The position numbers were made by a program, and so were the translations under genes. Below, piece by piece: positions 52,257 through 62,155 of a stretch of DNA of 64,000 bases. The DNA comes from JAVWMQ01 sp036637375 (GTDB taxonomy: Bacteria > Bacillota > Clostridia > Peptostreptococcales > Anaerovoracaceae). Numbering within the stretch: position 1 is the stretch's first letter; each line of letters opens with the position of its first letter. Below the pieces are notes generated by a model. That model was not told the origin of the DNA. It worked only from the letters and a program-made list of their open reading frames with translations, and did no database searches. Location of the stretch: assembly GCA_036637375.1 (NCBI GenBank), contig JAVWMQ010000003.1, positions 10,598 through 74,597 of the forward strand, given 5' to 3'.

Positions 52257-54353
52257 TTATAAACCTTTTCTAGTTAAATTAATTCTACCTTGATTATCAA
52301 TTTCTGTAACCTTAACTGTCACTACATCTCCAATGTTCATAACATCTTCAACCTTTTCGACTCTCTGTTCAGACATTTTAGAAATATGTAATAATCCATC
52401 TTTGCCTGGTAGAATTTCAATAAATGCACCGAAGTTCATTATTCTTGCAACTTTACCTTCGTAGATTTCTCCAACTTCAACTTCTTTTGTTAGAAGTTCA
52501 ATTTCTTTTAATCCTGCTTCTGCACTTGCCATATCAGGTGCAGCAATGTATACAAGACCTGTATCATCGATATCAATTTTAACACCTGTTTTTTCGACAA
52601 TCTTGTTTATAGTTTTGCCTCCTGGCCCAATTATAACTCTAATCTTGTCAGGGTCAACCTGCATAGAGATAATTCTTGGTGCGTAAGGGCTCATTTCTGC
52701 TCTTGGTTCTGGAATTTCTGCTAGCATTTCATTCATAATGTGCATTCTGCCTTCATGTGCTTGTGCTAATGCATCTTCAAGAACTTTTTTTGATAATCCA
52801 TGTACTTTAATATCCATTTGGATTGCTGTGATACCTTTTGCAGTTCCTGCAACCTTAAAGTCCATATCTCCAAGGAAGTCTTCCATTCCTTGAATATCTG
52901 ATAAAATAGCCATCTTGCTTGTTCCATCTTCAAGAACTCTTTCAATTAGTCCCATTGCAATTCCTGCAACTGGAGCCTTAATTGGAACACCTGCATCCAT
53001 TAATGCTAGGCATGATCCACAAACAGATGCCTGAGAAGTTGATCCGTTAGATGATAAAATCTCTGATACAACTCTAATCGCATATGGGAATTCTTCTACT
53101 GAAGGTAGAATTGGCATAATAGCTCTTTCTGCTAATGCTCCATGCCCAATTTCTCTTCTGCCTGGTGAACGCATTGGTCTAGCTTCTCCAACTGAATAAG
53201 CTGGGAAGTTATAATGATGCATATATCTTTTTTCTGTTTGTTCTGTAATTCCGTCAATTCTCTGACCTTCACCAACTGGACCTAGTGTCGCTACTGATAA
53301 TGCCTGAGTTTGGCCTCTCTTAAACAACCCTGTTCCGTGACATCTTGGAAGGATTCCTGTGTCTACCCAAATAGGTCTGATTTCGTTATGTTTACGGTTA
53401 TCTGGTCTAATTCCATCATCAAGAATTAAGCTTCTAACCTGTTCTTTTGTAATTGTGTATAATACACCCGCAATATCTTTTGCTGATTCAGGATATTTTT
53501 CTGCAAAATATTCCTGTGTTTCAATTTCAACAGCATCCATATTTGCAAGTCTTTCCATTTTTTCAACAGTCTGAACTGCAGCTCTCATCTTTGGCTCTGC
53601 GTATTCTCTCACATCAGCTTCGATTTCTTCTGGGCATTTAGCAAGTTCAATAACTCTTTTTTCTTTGCCTACTTCTGCAATTACTTCTTCAATAAATACA
53701 ATAATATTCTTGATTTCTTCGTGTGCGAACATGATAGCATCAAGCATTACATCTTCTGTAACTTCGTTTGCACCTGCTTCTACCATCATAATTGCTTCTT
53801 TTGTTCCTGACACAACTAGGTGTAAATCACTTGCTTCTCTCTGAGCTAAATCAGGGTTTACAATAAATTCACCATCAATCATACCAACTAAAACTGATGC
53901 TGTTGGCCCATCCCAAGGAATATCTGAAATAGCTAAGGCTACTGATGATCCTATCATTGCTGCAATTTCAGATGGTGCATCATTATCAATACACATTACT
54001 GTTGCAACTACCTGCACATCATTATAAAAACCCTTTGGGAAAAGTGGTCTTAAAGGTCTATCCATTAATCTTGAATTCAAAATAGCTTTTTCGCTAGGTC
54101 TGCCTTCTCTCTTAATAAATCCACCAGGAATTTTTCCTGCTGCATACATTTTTTCTTCATAATCACAACTTAATGGAAAAAAGTCAATATCAGGTCTTGC
54201 TTTGTCATTCATAACCGCTGTAACGTTTACAACTGTATCCCCATATCTAACCATAACCTGACCATTGGCCATTTCACAAACTTTGCCAATCTCTAATTCT
54301 AATAATTTTCCACCAACTGCTGTTCTAAATACTTTATAATTTTCATACTTCAT
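52257..54353 (-). CDS. pnp: Polyribonucleotide nucleotidyltransferase
   Basis: PNPase degrades RNA 3' to 5' by phosphorolysis and can add tails. The 698-residue protein has two RNase PH domains (the second with SPGRREIGHGALAERA and VVSEILSSNGSTSQASVCG), a KH domain with VIIGPGGKTINKIVEKTG near 560, and a C-terminal S1 domain from about 620. It follows rpsO as in most bacteria, with a hairpin-rich intergenic region and AGGAGGT before the ATG. Confidence 0.96.
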   Translation of the reverse strand: MKYENYKVFRTAVGGKLLELEIGKVCEMANGQVMVRYGDTVVNVTAVMNDKARPDIDFFPLSCDYEEKMYAAGKIPGGFIKREGRPSEKAILNSRLMDRPLRPLFPKGFYNDVQVVATVMCIDNDAPSEIAAMIGSSVALAISDIPWDGPTASVLVGMIDGEFIVNPDLAQREASDLHLVVSGTKEAIMMVEAGANEVTEDVMLDAIMFAHEEIKNIIVFIEEVIAEVGKEKRVIELAKCPEEIEADVREYAEPKMRAAVQTVEKMERLANMDAVEIETQEYFAEKYPESAKDIAGVLYTITKEQVRSLILDDGIRPDNRKHNEIRPIWVDTGILPRCHGTGLFKRGQTQALSVATLGPVGEGQRIDGITEQTEKRYMHHYNFPAYSVGEARPMRSPGRREIGHGALAERAIMPILPSVEEFPYAIRVVSEILSSNGSTSQASVCGSCLALMDAGVPIKAPVAGIAMGLIERVLEDGTSKMAILSDIQGMEDFLGDMDFKVAGTAKGITAIQMDIKVHGLSKKVLEDALAQAHEGRMHIMNEMLAEIPEPRAEMSPYAPRIISMQVDPDKIRVIIGPGGKTINKIVEKTGVKIDIDDTGLVYIAAPDMASAEAGLKEIELLTKEVEVGEIYEGKVARIMNFGAFIEILPGKDGLLHISKMSEQRVEKVEDVMNIGDVVTVKVTEIDNQGRINLTRKGL

Positions 54354-54429
54354 TTTAACAACTACCTCCTGTTAAAACACTTTTTCTTTGTAGACAAAAG
54401 TGCCTACTGCTAAAAATTTTGCTTTCGCT

Positions 54430-54459
54430 TATAAATAAAAGCGAGGACCAGCCTCGCTT
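54430..54459 (-). terminator. terminator after rpsO
   Basis: Minus-strand stem AAGCGAGG / CCTCGCTT (54439-54459, short loop) followed by TTATTTAT. Some read-through into pnp is expected from the conserved rpsO-pnp order. Confidence 0.8.
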
Positions 54460-54473
54460 AAATTCCACATCAA

Positions 54474-54740
54474 TTATTTTCTTAATCCTAAACGTGCAAT
54501 AAGGCTTCTGTATCTTTCGATATCCTGTCCTTTTACGTAGTTAAGAAGATTTCTTCTCTTACCAACCATCTTAAGTAGACCTCTTCTTGAATGGTGGTCC
54601 TTTTTGTGAATCTTTAGATGTTCGTTTAGATCGTTAATTCTAAAAGTTAATACTGCAATCTGTACTTCTGGAGAACCTGTATCTCCTTCTTTAAGTGCGT
54701 ATTCTTTGATAATTGAATCTTTCATTTCTTTTGTAATCAT
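54474..54740 (-). CDS. rpsO: 30S ribosomal protein S15
   Basis: An 88-residue S15 with the complete family sequence: [37 protein letters not shown] and [14 protein letters not shown]. It binds 16S rRNA helices 20-22 and organises the platform of the small subunit. AAGGAGT precedes the ATG. Confidence 0.97.
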   Translation of the reverse strand: MITKEMKDSIIKEYALKEGDTGSPEVQIAVLTFRINDLNEHLKIHKKDHHSRRGLLKMVGKRRNLLNYVKGQDIERYRSLIARLGLRK

Positions 54741-54829
54741 TTTGTTTACTCCTTCTTTTTTAATACGCCTTCACTGAGTTAACGCTGGAGTAGCAGAAAA
54801 CTAAGTAAAGGTAAAATTACTAACGTCTT

Positions 54830-54858
54830 ATTTTATCACACATACTTATATGTTGCAA
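54830..54858 (-). promoter_or_regulatory. promoter of rpsO
   Basis: Minus-strand TTGCAA (54853-54858) and TAAAAT (54830-54835) with 17 bases between and an extended TGA in front of the -10. The leader of about 85 bases may hold an S15 autoregulatory structure; none was resolved by eye. Confidence 0.6.
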
Positions 54859-54863
54859 TACAT

Positions 54864-55682
54864 TTATACAAACAAACTTGCATTTCCTCGCCTTTTGTAA
54901 CCTTCTTCAAGTTCATATTGATGATACAGGTAATTTTTGTCTGTAAAATTTTTTGCCTCCAAAGGACAGCCTTTTATACAAGCACAACATTTCATGCAAA
55001 TACCTGTCATTTTGCTAACATCCTCAAAGTCTATTGATCCTAATGGACATAAGTTTGCACATATCTTGCAATCTACACATTTTTCCATATCTGTCACTGG
55101 TGTTACTTTTCTAATGTCTACAGGATTACCTTCTCTATCTCTTGGCGTATAATATCCACTATATGGCTTTGGTGTCCCTGAAACTTCAATTGTTCCAGAT
55201 ACATTTCCAGCTAATATCTTTTTGCTAATCATTTCAGCAAACAAGTTTAATATTATCAAATCGTCTTCATCAGGTCTCCCTTGCCCTAGTATCCTTGAAA
55301 AAGAATGCTCACATGGGAATCCTCCTGCCGCAACAATTCTCATTTGACTGTTTTCTAAAATATCTTTAAGTTCAATTAACCCATCATCAAAGGCTCTATT
55401 ACCGAAGCAAACTATTGGAATGCCTATGGCATTTCCACCTTGAATTGTTTCAAGGAATTTAAGCAAGACATTAGGTACTCGTCCTGCAATAACAGGTGTT
55501 CCAAAAATTACAATATCATCTTCACCAAAAGATTTTACTTCTTTGCGTGCAGCAGGTAATGTGAAATCCCAACTACTACATGGTAAGTTAAGTTTCTCAC
55601 TTAATGCTTCACCTATTTTTTCTACTGTTTTTTTTGTTGTTCCTGTCCCACTGAAGTAGGCACAAATAACTTGCTTGTTCAT
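54864..55682 (-). CDS. EFR1-type ferredoxin/flavodoxin protein
   Basis: A 272-residue protein with an N-terminal flavodoxin-like domain (YFSGTGTTKKTVEKIGEAL for FMN phosphate, VIFGTPVIAGRVP) and a C-terminal pair of 4Fe-4S clusters, CVDCKICANLCPLGS and CMKCCACIKGCP. This layout matches the EFR1 family of ferrodoxins in anaerobes. It is probably a small electron-transfer protein; partner unknown. It is 11 bases after ribF in the same direction and may be the last gene of that operon. Confidence 0.88.
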   Translation of the reverse strand: MNKQVICAYFSGTGTTKKTVEKIGEALSEKLNLPCSSWDFTLPAARKEVKSFGEDDIVIFGTPVIAGRVPNVLLKFLETIQGGNAIGIPIVCFGNRAFDDGLIELKDILENSQMRIVAAGGFPCEHSFSRILGQGRPDEDDLIILNLFAEMISKKILAGNVSGTIEVSGTPKPYSGYYTPRDREGNPVDIRKVTPVTDMEKCVDCKICANLCPLGSIDFEDVSKMTGICMKCCACIKGCPLEAKNFTDKNYLYHQYELEEGYKRRGNASLFV

Positions 55683-55693
55683 TAGATTTCCCC

Positions 55694-56626
55694 CTATTTT
55701 TGATGTTGTCTATGATAAGCTCTTGCCGTAATGCAATTTGCAGTAATTTCCTTTGATAAATCCTCAACAGAATCAAATACTCTTTCATCTCTCAGTTTTT
55801 CCAAGAAATCCACTCGAATGTTTTTGCCATAAAGTTCTTTATCAAAGTTAAAAATATGTGTTTCCACATTCTTATTATACGTACCAATTGTAGGTTTAAC
55901 CCCTACATTTGTAATACTGCTATAAGTTACACCATTATAAATACAATTTGTAATATAAACGCCATTTGGAGGAGATACCATACTTTCATCAATATTAATG
56001 TTTGAAGTTGGAAAGCCTATAGTTTTACCTAGCCTATTTCCAACAACTACTTCGCCACCTATGCTATATGGTCTGCCCAAAAGCTTTCTCGCCATTTCCA
56101 TATTACCCATTGAAATATATTTTCTAATTAGAGTTGAACTTACAACTTCATCTCCAACCTTATATGGTTCTAATATATGTATACCAAAGCCCTTATTAAA
56201 ACTTTCTTTCATTAATATTTCAACATTACCAGATGCTTTATATCCGAATCTGTAATTAAAACCACAAAGAACTTCTTGCATATTTAGTTTATCTATCAAA
56301 AGTTTTTCAATGAAATCTGTCGGTTTCATCTCCATTATTTCATCTGTAAATGGTATGTTAAACAAGTAATCAATATTATAGCTCTCCATTATTCTTTGCT
56401 TATCATCGCTATAAAGTATGTTTTTGACTGGTTCTGTATTTTTTAGTAAATTTCTTGGGTGATTAGCAAATGTAAAAACTGCACTTTTAATTCCTGCTGA
56501 TTTAGCATCTGCTACAGTTCTCCTAATTATTTCTTGATGACCTAAATGTATTCCATCAAAATTCCCAAGGGCAATTACCGTCTTATCTATATTCTTGATT
56601 TCTTCTAATGAATTAAATATTTTCAT
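55694..56626 (-). CDS. ribF: Bifunctional riboflavin kinase / FAD synthetase
   Basis: Makes FMN and FAD from riboflavin. The 310-residue protein has an N-terminal nucleotidyltransferase domain with ALGNFDGIHLGHQEI and a C-terminal kinase domain with GNRLGKTIGFPTSN and NGVYITNC. It overlaps truB by 14 bases. The ribF-truB-nrnA-rbfA order is the standard continuation of the nusA-infB operon. Confidence 0.95.
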   Translation of the reverse strand: MKIFNSLEEIKNIDKTVIALGNFDGIHLGHQEIIRRTVADAKSAGIKSAVFTFANHPRNLLKNTEPVKNILYSDDKQRIMESYNIDYLFNIPFTDEIMEMKPTDFIEKLLIDKLNMQEVLCGFNYRFGYKASGNVEILMKESFNKGFGIHILEPYKVGDEVVSSTLIRKYISMGNMEMARKLLGRPYSIGGEVVVGNRLGKTIGFPTSNINIDESMVSPPNGVYITNCIYNGVTYSSITNVGVKPTIGTYNKNVETHIFNFDKELYGKNIRVDFLEKLRDERVFDSVEDLSKEITANCITARAYHRQHQK

Positions 56627-57557
56627 TTTGTATCCTCACATTAAACACTTTATCAGCAATTAAAATGTTATTTTCAATTCTAGCTATTCCCAAAAAATCA
56701 TCATTAAAATAAATTTTATACATTTCATTGTATAAGCTATTGCTTGTTTTTGTTATTTCACTCGTTCTTTTAATGGTGTTCATCTTCTTTCCATTAACAA
56801 AGTCCTTTGCAGCCTCATAATTTAATTTGAGAACTCCAAAGTTCACCAGTGGATAATCTGTTGGTAATAACATTTCTAGTATTTCTTCTCTTGTTTTTTG
56901 TCTTAGTTCGTCTATTGTAATTGAATTTTGAATATTAAAGACTCCACTTGCTGTTCTAGTTAGTCCACTCATTGTGCCACCAACACCAAGCGCCTCTCCA
57001 ATATCTTGACAAATAGTCCTAACATATGTCCCCTTAGAACAAGTAACTTCAAAAGCAATTTCGTCGCCATTTATTTCTTTTATATCTAAATTTTTAATTG
57101 TTATTTTTCGAGATTTAATTTCTACATCTTGTCCTGCTCTAGCATACTCATAAAGTTTCTTGCCATTCACTTTTAAAGCTGAATACTTAGGTGGAACCTG
57201 AGTTATTTCACCAACAAATGTGCTACAAACCTTTACTATATCTTCTTTTTTGATATTAGATGTATCTTTTTGAACCAAAACATTACCCCAGATATCTTGT
57301 GTATCTGTGGTAATTCCTAGTTTCATTGTACATAAGTAAGTTTTGAAATCTAAATCCAAATACTCCATTATTCTAGTTGATGTTCCAATACAAATTGGCA
57401 AAACACCTTCCGCCATGGGATCTAATGTTCCTGTATGTCCAATTCTTTTTACTGAAACCAGCCTCCTCATAACTGCAACACAATCATGAGAAGTCCAGTC
57501 CTTTTGTTTGTTAATTACTATTATTCCGTTAATATCCTTTTGCAAAACCTTCTTCAA
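56613..57557 (-). CDS. truB: tRNA pseudouridine55 synthase
   Basis: TruB forms pseudouridine 55 in the T loop of tRNAs. The 314-residue protein has NGIIVINKQKDWTSHD, the catalytic Asp in GHTGTLDPMAEGVLP, and KGTYVRTICQDIGEAL. The start is uncertain: TTG at 57557 or TTG at 57545, both inside the end of nrnA and neither with an ideal binding site, so translation is probably coupled to nrnA. Confidence 0.93.
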   Translation of the reverse strand: MKKVLQKDINGIIVINKQKDWTSHDCVAVMRRLVSVKRIGHTGTLDPMAEGVLPICIGTSTRIMEYLDLDFKTYLCTMKLGITTDTQDIWGNVLVQKDTSNIKKEDIVKVCSTFVGEITQVPPKYSALKVNGKKLYEYARAGQDVEIKSRKITIKNLDIKEINGDEIAFEVTCSKGTYVRTICQDIGEALGVGGTMSGLTRTASGVFNIQNSITIDELRQKTREEILEMLLPTDYPLVNFGVLKLNYEAAKDFVNGKKMNTIKRTSEITKTSNSLYNEMYKIYFNDDFLGIARIENNILIADKVFNVRIQNENI

Positions 57558-58509
57558 CGTCTTTCTTTAATATTTCTACAATATCCTTAATATTTCCATT
57601 CATAGTACAGCCAGCAGCTTTTTTGTGCCCGCCACCATCATATTTACACGCAATCCTTGTAACATCAAAGTTTGTTTTTGATCTAATTGAGGCTTTAACT
57701 ACATTTCCTTGTCTTTCACGAAGTAAAATTGCAATTTCAATACCTTCAATTGCACGTATTTGTGCTACGACACCTTCACTATCATCCATTGTTGCATTAC
57801 AGTCTTTTAGCATTTCCTGTGTGACAATTCCTATAGCTGCTTTGTTATCTGCAAAAATATCTAAGTTTGATAGGATTTTGCCTTGTAATTTGATTTTTTC
57901 AAGGCTTTCGTTTTCATAAATAGATACACTAACCTTGTTGTAATCAGTGCCAAACTCTGCAAGTTCTGCGGTTATTAAGTGTGTTTCTTTTGTTGTATTT
58001 GAATATTGGAAATTACCTGTATCTGTTGTAATTGCAGCAAAAATAGCTTCTCCAATCTCAGCTGTAAATTCAACTTTCATTTCCTTTAGTAATTTATATA
58101 TAACTTCTCCTGTTGCTGCTGCAGTTGGATCAATATAATTAAAATCACAAATGGGTTCTGACGTTTTGTGGTGGTCTAAACAAATCTTTGTTTCACCTTT
58201 ATTAAACAATTCTGTTCTAAGGGGGAATCTGCTTAGTTCTCCACAATCTACACAAACAACTGTATCTGCTGGTTCTTCTATATCTTTGTAATTAATACAG
58301 TACCCTTTATCCAAAAACTTTATATTTTTTGCCAAATTATCTTCTATGATAATATCGGCTTCTTTGCCAAGGCTTCTTAATCCTAGTGCCAGTGCAACAC
58401 CAGAACCTAAAGAATCACAATCCATTATAACATGTGGAAAAATATAAATCTTTTTTGCTTTCAATAGCTTTTCGCCAATCTCTGCAAAAGTATTATTCTT
58501 CGTCATCAT
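57529..58509 (-). CDS. nrnA: DHH/DHHA1 oligoribonuclease / pAp phosphatase
   Basis: NrnA degrades nanoRNAs and dephosphorylates 3'-phosphoadenosine 5'-phosphate. The 326-residue protein has the DHH-family blocks FPHVIMDCDSLGSGVAL, VVCVDCG and CLDHHKT, then the C-terminal DHHA1 motif KYDGGGHKKAAGCTM. It overlaps rbfA upstream by 17 bases and truB by 29 bases. Confidence 0.93.
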   Translation of the reverse strand: MMTKNNTFAEIGEKLLKAKKIYIFPHVIMDCDSLGSGVALALGLRSLGKEADIIIEDNLAKNIKFLDKGYCINYKDIEEPADTVVCVDCGELSRFPLRTELFNKGETKICLDHHKTSEPICDFNYIDPTAAATGEVIYKLLKEMKVEFTAEIGEAIFAAITTDTGNFQYSNTTKETHLITAELAEFGTDYNKVSVSIYENESLEKIKLQGKILSNLDIFADNKAAIGIVTQEMLKDCNATMDDSEGVVAQIRAIEGIEIAILLRERQGNVVKASIRSKTNFDVTRIACKYDGGGHKKAAGCTMNGNIKDIVEILKKDVEEGFAKGY

Positions 58510-58879
58510 CTTTTTTCACCACTTGATCGATTAATTCTTCAATATGTCTGCCGTAATCTAATGATTCATCCATCTTAAAAATTAGGTCTGGAATATGTCT
58601 TAGCTTTACCTGTTTACCAATTTCTCTTTTGATAACACCCTTTGAGTTCCTCATAGCGGCTATAACATCTTCCTTTTTCTTTTCTAATTCTTCTTTTGTC
58701 CCCATTTGAAAAACGGTTAGGTAAATAGTTGCATAGCTGCCGTCAGATGTAACCTCAACAGCAGATACGCTAACCATACCATTTGCAAGCCTTGGGTCTT
58801 TTAATTCTCTCAAAAGCATTTCACTGATTATCTTTCTGATTTCTTCAGAAAGTCTTCCTGCTCTATACCCTTTACCCAT
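58493..58879 (-). CDS. rbfA: 30S ribosome-binding factor A
   Basis: RbfA assists late maturation of the small ribosomal subunit. The 128-residue KH-like protein has RLSEEIRKIISEMLLRELKDPRL, the VTSDGSYATIYLTVF strand and the family end MRHIPDLIFKMDESLDYGRHIEEL-like segment (here LRHIPDLIFKMDESLDYG). It starts 2 bases after infB, whose last codons form its AAGGAAA binding site. Confidence 0.95.
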   Translation of the reverse strand: MGKGYRAGRLSEEIRKIISEMLLRELKDPRLANGMVSVSAVEVTSDGSYATIYLTVFQMGTKEELEKKKEDVIAAMRNSKGVIKREIGKQVKLRHIPDLIFKMDESLDYGRHIEELIDQVVKKDDDEE

Positions 58880-58881
58880 TG

Positions 58882-61563
58882 CTATTTCCTTTCAATTTCT
58901 TCCATTTGGAAGCATTCAATAATATCGCCTTCCTTGATATCGTTGTAATTTTCTAGTCCAATTCCGCATTCAAATCCATGAGCAACTTCTTTTGCATCGT
59001 CCTTAAATCTCTTTAATGATGAAATTTTGCCTTCGTGGATTACAATGCCATCTCTAACTAGTCTAACTTCTGCATTTCTAACAACCTTGCCGTTAGTTAC
59101 ATAAGCTCCACCAATTACACCAACACCTGGAACCTTAAATGTTTCTCTAATTTCTACCTGTCCTAGTACAACTTCTTTGAACTCTGGATCAAGCATACCC
59201 TTCATTGCGTTTTCTACATCGTCAATAATGTTATAGATTACTCTATATGTTCTAATTTGAACACTTTCTCTATCTGCCATAGATGCAACACCATTACTTG
59301 GTCTAACATTAAATCCAATGATAATTGCGCCTGCTGTACTTGCAAGTGTTACATCAGATTCAGTAATAGCTCCTACACCTGAGTGAATTATTTTTACTCT
59401 TACTTCATCATTTGAAAGTTTTTCAAGAGATGCAACTACAGCACCTACAGAACCTCTAACGTCCCCTTTGATAATTAAGTTTAGATCCTTAACTTCTCCA
59501 GCCTGTATATTCTTGAATAATTCTTCTAATGTTGAACTTGAGTTTCTAGCTAAAACTTCTTCTCTCTGTTTTTGCTTTCTCTTGTCTGCAATATCTTTTG
59601 CAAGCTTATCATCCTTAACAGCGTGGAAATCATCACCAGCTGCTGGAACTTCACTAAGCCCTAGAATTTCAACAGCAGTTGCTGGGCCAGCTTTTTTGAT
59701 AGTTTTGCCTTTGTAGTCAGTCATAAGTCTAATTCTACCTGCAGTTGTACCTGCAACTACACTCATTCCTGATTTCATAGATCCATTTGTTACAAGTAGT
59801 GTAGCAACTGGGCCCTTTGACTTATCAAGTCTAGCTTCAATTACTGTACCAAGTGCAAGTCTCTTTGGATTTGCTTTTAGCTCTAATACTTCTGCCTGCA
59901 ACAGTACCATTTCTAATAAGTTTACAATACCTTCTCCTGTTTTCGCTGAAACTGGAACACAAATAACATCTCCGCCCCATTCTTCAACTAGAAGTCCATG
60001 GTCACTTAAATCTTTTTTAACAATATCTGGATTTGCGCCTGGCTTGTCCATTTTGTTCATTGCTACGATAATTGGTACGCCTGCTGCTTTTGCATGACTA
60101 ATTGACTCAACAGTCTGTGGTTTTACACTATCGTCTGCTGCAACAACTAGAATTGCAATGTCAGTAATGTTCGCACCACGAGCTCTCATTGCTGTAAACG
60201 CTTCATGTCCTGGTGTGTCTAGGAATACAATTTTTTGTCCTTCAACATTAACTTCAGATGCACCAATGTGCTGAGTGATACCACCTGATTCTGATTGTGT
60301 AACATTTGTTGCTCTAATTGCATCAAGTAGAGAAGTTTTACCATGGTCAACGTGTCCCATTACAGTAATAATAGGTGGTCTACCAACTAAATCTTCTTCT
60401 TCGTCTTCAAAAGTTTCTAATCCTTCATCTATGATTTCTTCGTCTACATTGCCGATAATAACACTAATTCCTAATTCTTCTGCAAGGATTAGAACTGTAT
60501 CTTCATCAATATTTGCATTTATATTTGTTACGATACCAAGTTTCATTAACGCCATAATTACTTTTGAAACAGATACTTCAACCTGCTCACAAAATCCAGC
60601 AATTGTAATAGGTACATTTAATATTTTTGTTCCTACTGGCATTTCTTCAACTTCGATTTCAACCTCTGGTTCAACTTTCATCTTTTGTTTTGTAGGTTTC
60701 TTTTTCTTTTTCTTTTCTAAAGATTTTTCGCCATATTGAGTTCTTCCACCCTTTTTAGCTGGCTTCACATCTTTTTCTTTTTCTTTTGTCTTGACTTTTT
60801 TTGCTTTTTTTGCTGCTGCTTTTTCTGGACTAACAGGTGCACTCTCAATTAAAGCTGACTTGTCGCCTAAATCTGTTTTTGGCGAACCTTCTTTTTTAGT
60901 ATTATCATTTCTGTAATCTTTTCTATTGTCTTTTCTGTTATCATTTCTAGAATCATTACGAGAATCATTTCTATGATGCGGTTTTGTATTTGATTTTTTT
61001 GCATCATTAGATTTATGTTCTACTTTTTTCTTACCTTCATTAGGATCTGCCTTCTTAATGATAACGGGTCCTCTAGGTCTTTCTGCTGTCAAAGGCTTTT
61101 CCTCTTTCTTTATTTCAACTATTGGTTCTTCAATAACTTCTACTTTTGGTTCTTCTTTGCGCTTAGGCATAGGTGTCCCTGCAGGTTTCTTGCGGCTTTC
61201 AGATTGCGCCTTTGTAATTGGTTTTCCAATTGGCATTCTTCTTGCTTTTTCTTCTCCTCCTGCTTTTTGTGGAGAAGGCTTCTGTGTTGTCTTTTTTGTA
61301 GCAAATACCTTTGCCGCCTTAACTACAACCTTTGGTTCTTCTTCTCCTTCTTCAGCTTTTTTTGCTGGTGGAGCTTTAACAATTTTTGTTTCTGAGCCAG
61401 TTGCGGTGTTACCCGTAAGTGCAGCCTCAATTCTATTACTATCGCTTTCTGATATAGAACTTCTCGCTGTCTTTGCTTCTATGCCCATTTCTTGAGCTTT
61501 TGCAATAATTTCTTTCGTTGTAAAATTCAATTTTGTTGATAATTCGTTAATTTTTATTGTCAT
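58882..61563 (-). CDS. infB: Translation initiation factor IF-2
   Basis: IF-2 is a GTPase that brings initiator tRNA to the 30S subunit. The 893-residue protein has an N-terminal IF2_N helix region, a long charged linker (about 50-310), a second IF2_N module, the G domain from about 400 ([21 protein letters not shown]) and the beta-barrel C-terminal domains. The linker contains a low-complexity tract of RND/RKD repeats near residues 199-222 and poly-Lys stretches. Those cause long open frames on the opposite strand that are not genes. Confidence 0.96.
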   Translation of the reverse strand: MTIKINELSTKLNFTTKEIIAKAQEMGIEAKTARSSISESDSNRIEAALTGNTATGSETKIVKAPPAKKAEEGEEEPKVVVKAAKVFATKKTTQKPSPQKAGGEEKARRMPIGKPITKAQSESRKKPAGTPMPKRKEEPKVEVIEEPIVEIKKEEKPLTAERPRGPVIIKKADPNEGKKKVEHKSNDAKKSNTKPHHRNDSRNDSRNDNRKDNRKDYRNDNTKKEGSPKTDLGDKSALIESAPVSPEKAAAKKAKKVKTKEKEKDVKPAKKGGRTQYGEKSLEKKKKKKPTKQKMKVEPEVEIEVEEMPVGTKILNVPITIAGFCEQVEVSVSKVIMALMKLGIVTNINANIDEDTVLILAEELGISVIIGNVDEEIIDEGLETFEDEEEDLVGRPPIITVMGHVDHGKTSLLDAIRATNVTQSESGGITQHIGASEVNVEGQKIVFLDTPGHEAFTAMRARGANITDIAILVVAADDSVKPQTVESISHAKAAGVPIIVAMNKMDKPGANPDIVKKDLSDHGLLVEEWGGDVICVPVSAKTGEGIVNLLEMVLLQAEVLELKANPKRLALGTVIEARLDKSKGPVATLLVTNGSMKSGMSVVAGTTAGRIRLMTDYKGKTIKKAGPATAVEILGLSEVPAAGDDFHAVKDDKLAKDIADKRKQKQREEVLARNSSSTLEELFKNIQAGEVKDLNLIIKGDVRGSVGAVVASLEKLSNDEVRVKIIHSGVGAITESDVTLASTAGAIIIGFNVRPSNGVASMADRESVQIRTYRVIYNIIDDVENAMKGMLDPEFKEVVLGQVEIRETFKVPGVGVIGGAYVTNGKVVRNAEVRLVRDGIVIHEGKISSLKRFKDDAKEVAHGFECGIGLENYNDIKEGDIIECFQMEEIERK

Positions 61564-61589
61564 TATTGCGCCTCCTTTTCTATTGACCT

Positions 61590-61889
61590 TTATGTGTCAA
61601 TTTCTTTTAATATAGTTTCCGCAAAGTTCTTGTCTGTAATACCAAAGCACGTTCTCCCTGGACTACCAACTAAGTGTGATATTTCTTCACTATCTCCATA
61701 AATCCTGTATAAAGTGCCTGTTTTAATTGCTTCTTTAACTAATTTTTCTTTACTATTCTCTGCGGTATCTGTAGTAATAATTAACAATTTAATCTTTTTT
61801 CTTTTCATATATATGGAACATGTACCACTGCCCATAACCATATTCCCGGATTTTCTTGCAAATCCCAAATAACTATTAACTTTCTTCAT
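61590..61889 (-). CDS. YlxQ, L7Ae-family RNA-binding protein
   Basis: A 99-residue L7Ae/L30e-fold protein beginning [20 protein letters not shown], with [16 protein letters not shown] and the C-terminal [14 protein letters not shown]7Ae proteins bind kink-turn RNA. YlxQ lies between ylxR and infB in most Firmicutes; its role is not settled. The ATG at 61889 matches family length; the frame continues 23 codons further upstream, inside ylxR. Confidence 0.9.
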   Translation of the reverse strand: MKKVNSYLGFARKSGNMVMGSGTCSIYMKRKKIKLLIITTDTAENSKEKLVKEAIKTGTLYRIYGDSEEISHLVGSPGRTCFGITDKNFAETILKEIDT

Positions 61890-62148
61890 GTGATTTAATT
61901 TCCTTATCAAGCTGTTCTTTTTGTTCTTCTGATACTTCTTGTCCAAAAGCTCTAACAAAGGCTTTACGTTTTATTGCTTTTCCTAAGCATTCGCTATTTT
62001 TGCAAATATAAACGCCTCTGCCTTTTGCTTTTCCAGTTATATCTACCGTCACATTTCCTTCGTAATTTGCAATCCTAATCAATTGTTCTTTTGGGTAGCT
62101 TTCATTGCATCCTATACATTTTCTCATTGGTTTTTTAACAGTTTTCAT
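61876..62148 (-). CDS. rnpM: YlxR/RnpM family RNA-binding protein
   Basis: A 90-residue protein with KKPMRKCIGCNESYPKEQLIRI and the GKAKGRGVYICKNSECL motif of the DUF448 family. The B. subtilis homologue has been reported to bind and modulate RNase P (RnpM). The ATG at 62148 is chosen because GAGGAG, formed by the end of nusA, lies 10 bases upstream. It overlaps ylxQ by 14 bases. Confidence 0.9.
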   Translation of the reverse strand: MKTVKKPMRKCIGCNESYPKEQLIRIANYEGNVTVDITGKAKGRGVYICKNSECLGKAIKRKAFVRAFGQEVSEEQKEQLDKEIKSHEES

Positions 62149-62155
62149 AGAATTT

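Noticed and set aside
54360..54425. Attenuator-like hairpin (CACTTTT/AAAAGTG) before pnp
   Set aside because: The stem is weak and A/T-rich with only four T after it; more likely an mRNA-processing stem or chance.
60275..61495. Long open frames on the plus strand opposite infB
   Set aside because: They arise from the Lys/Asp/Arg-rich low-complexity linker of IF-2 read in reverse and have no binding sites or recognisable domains.
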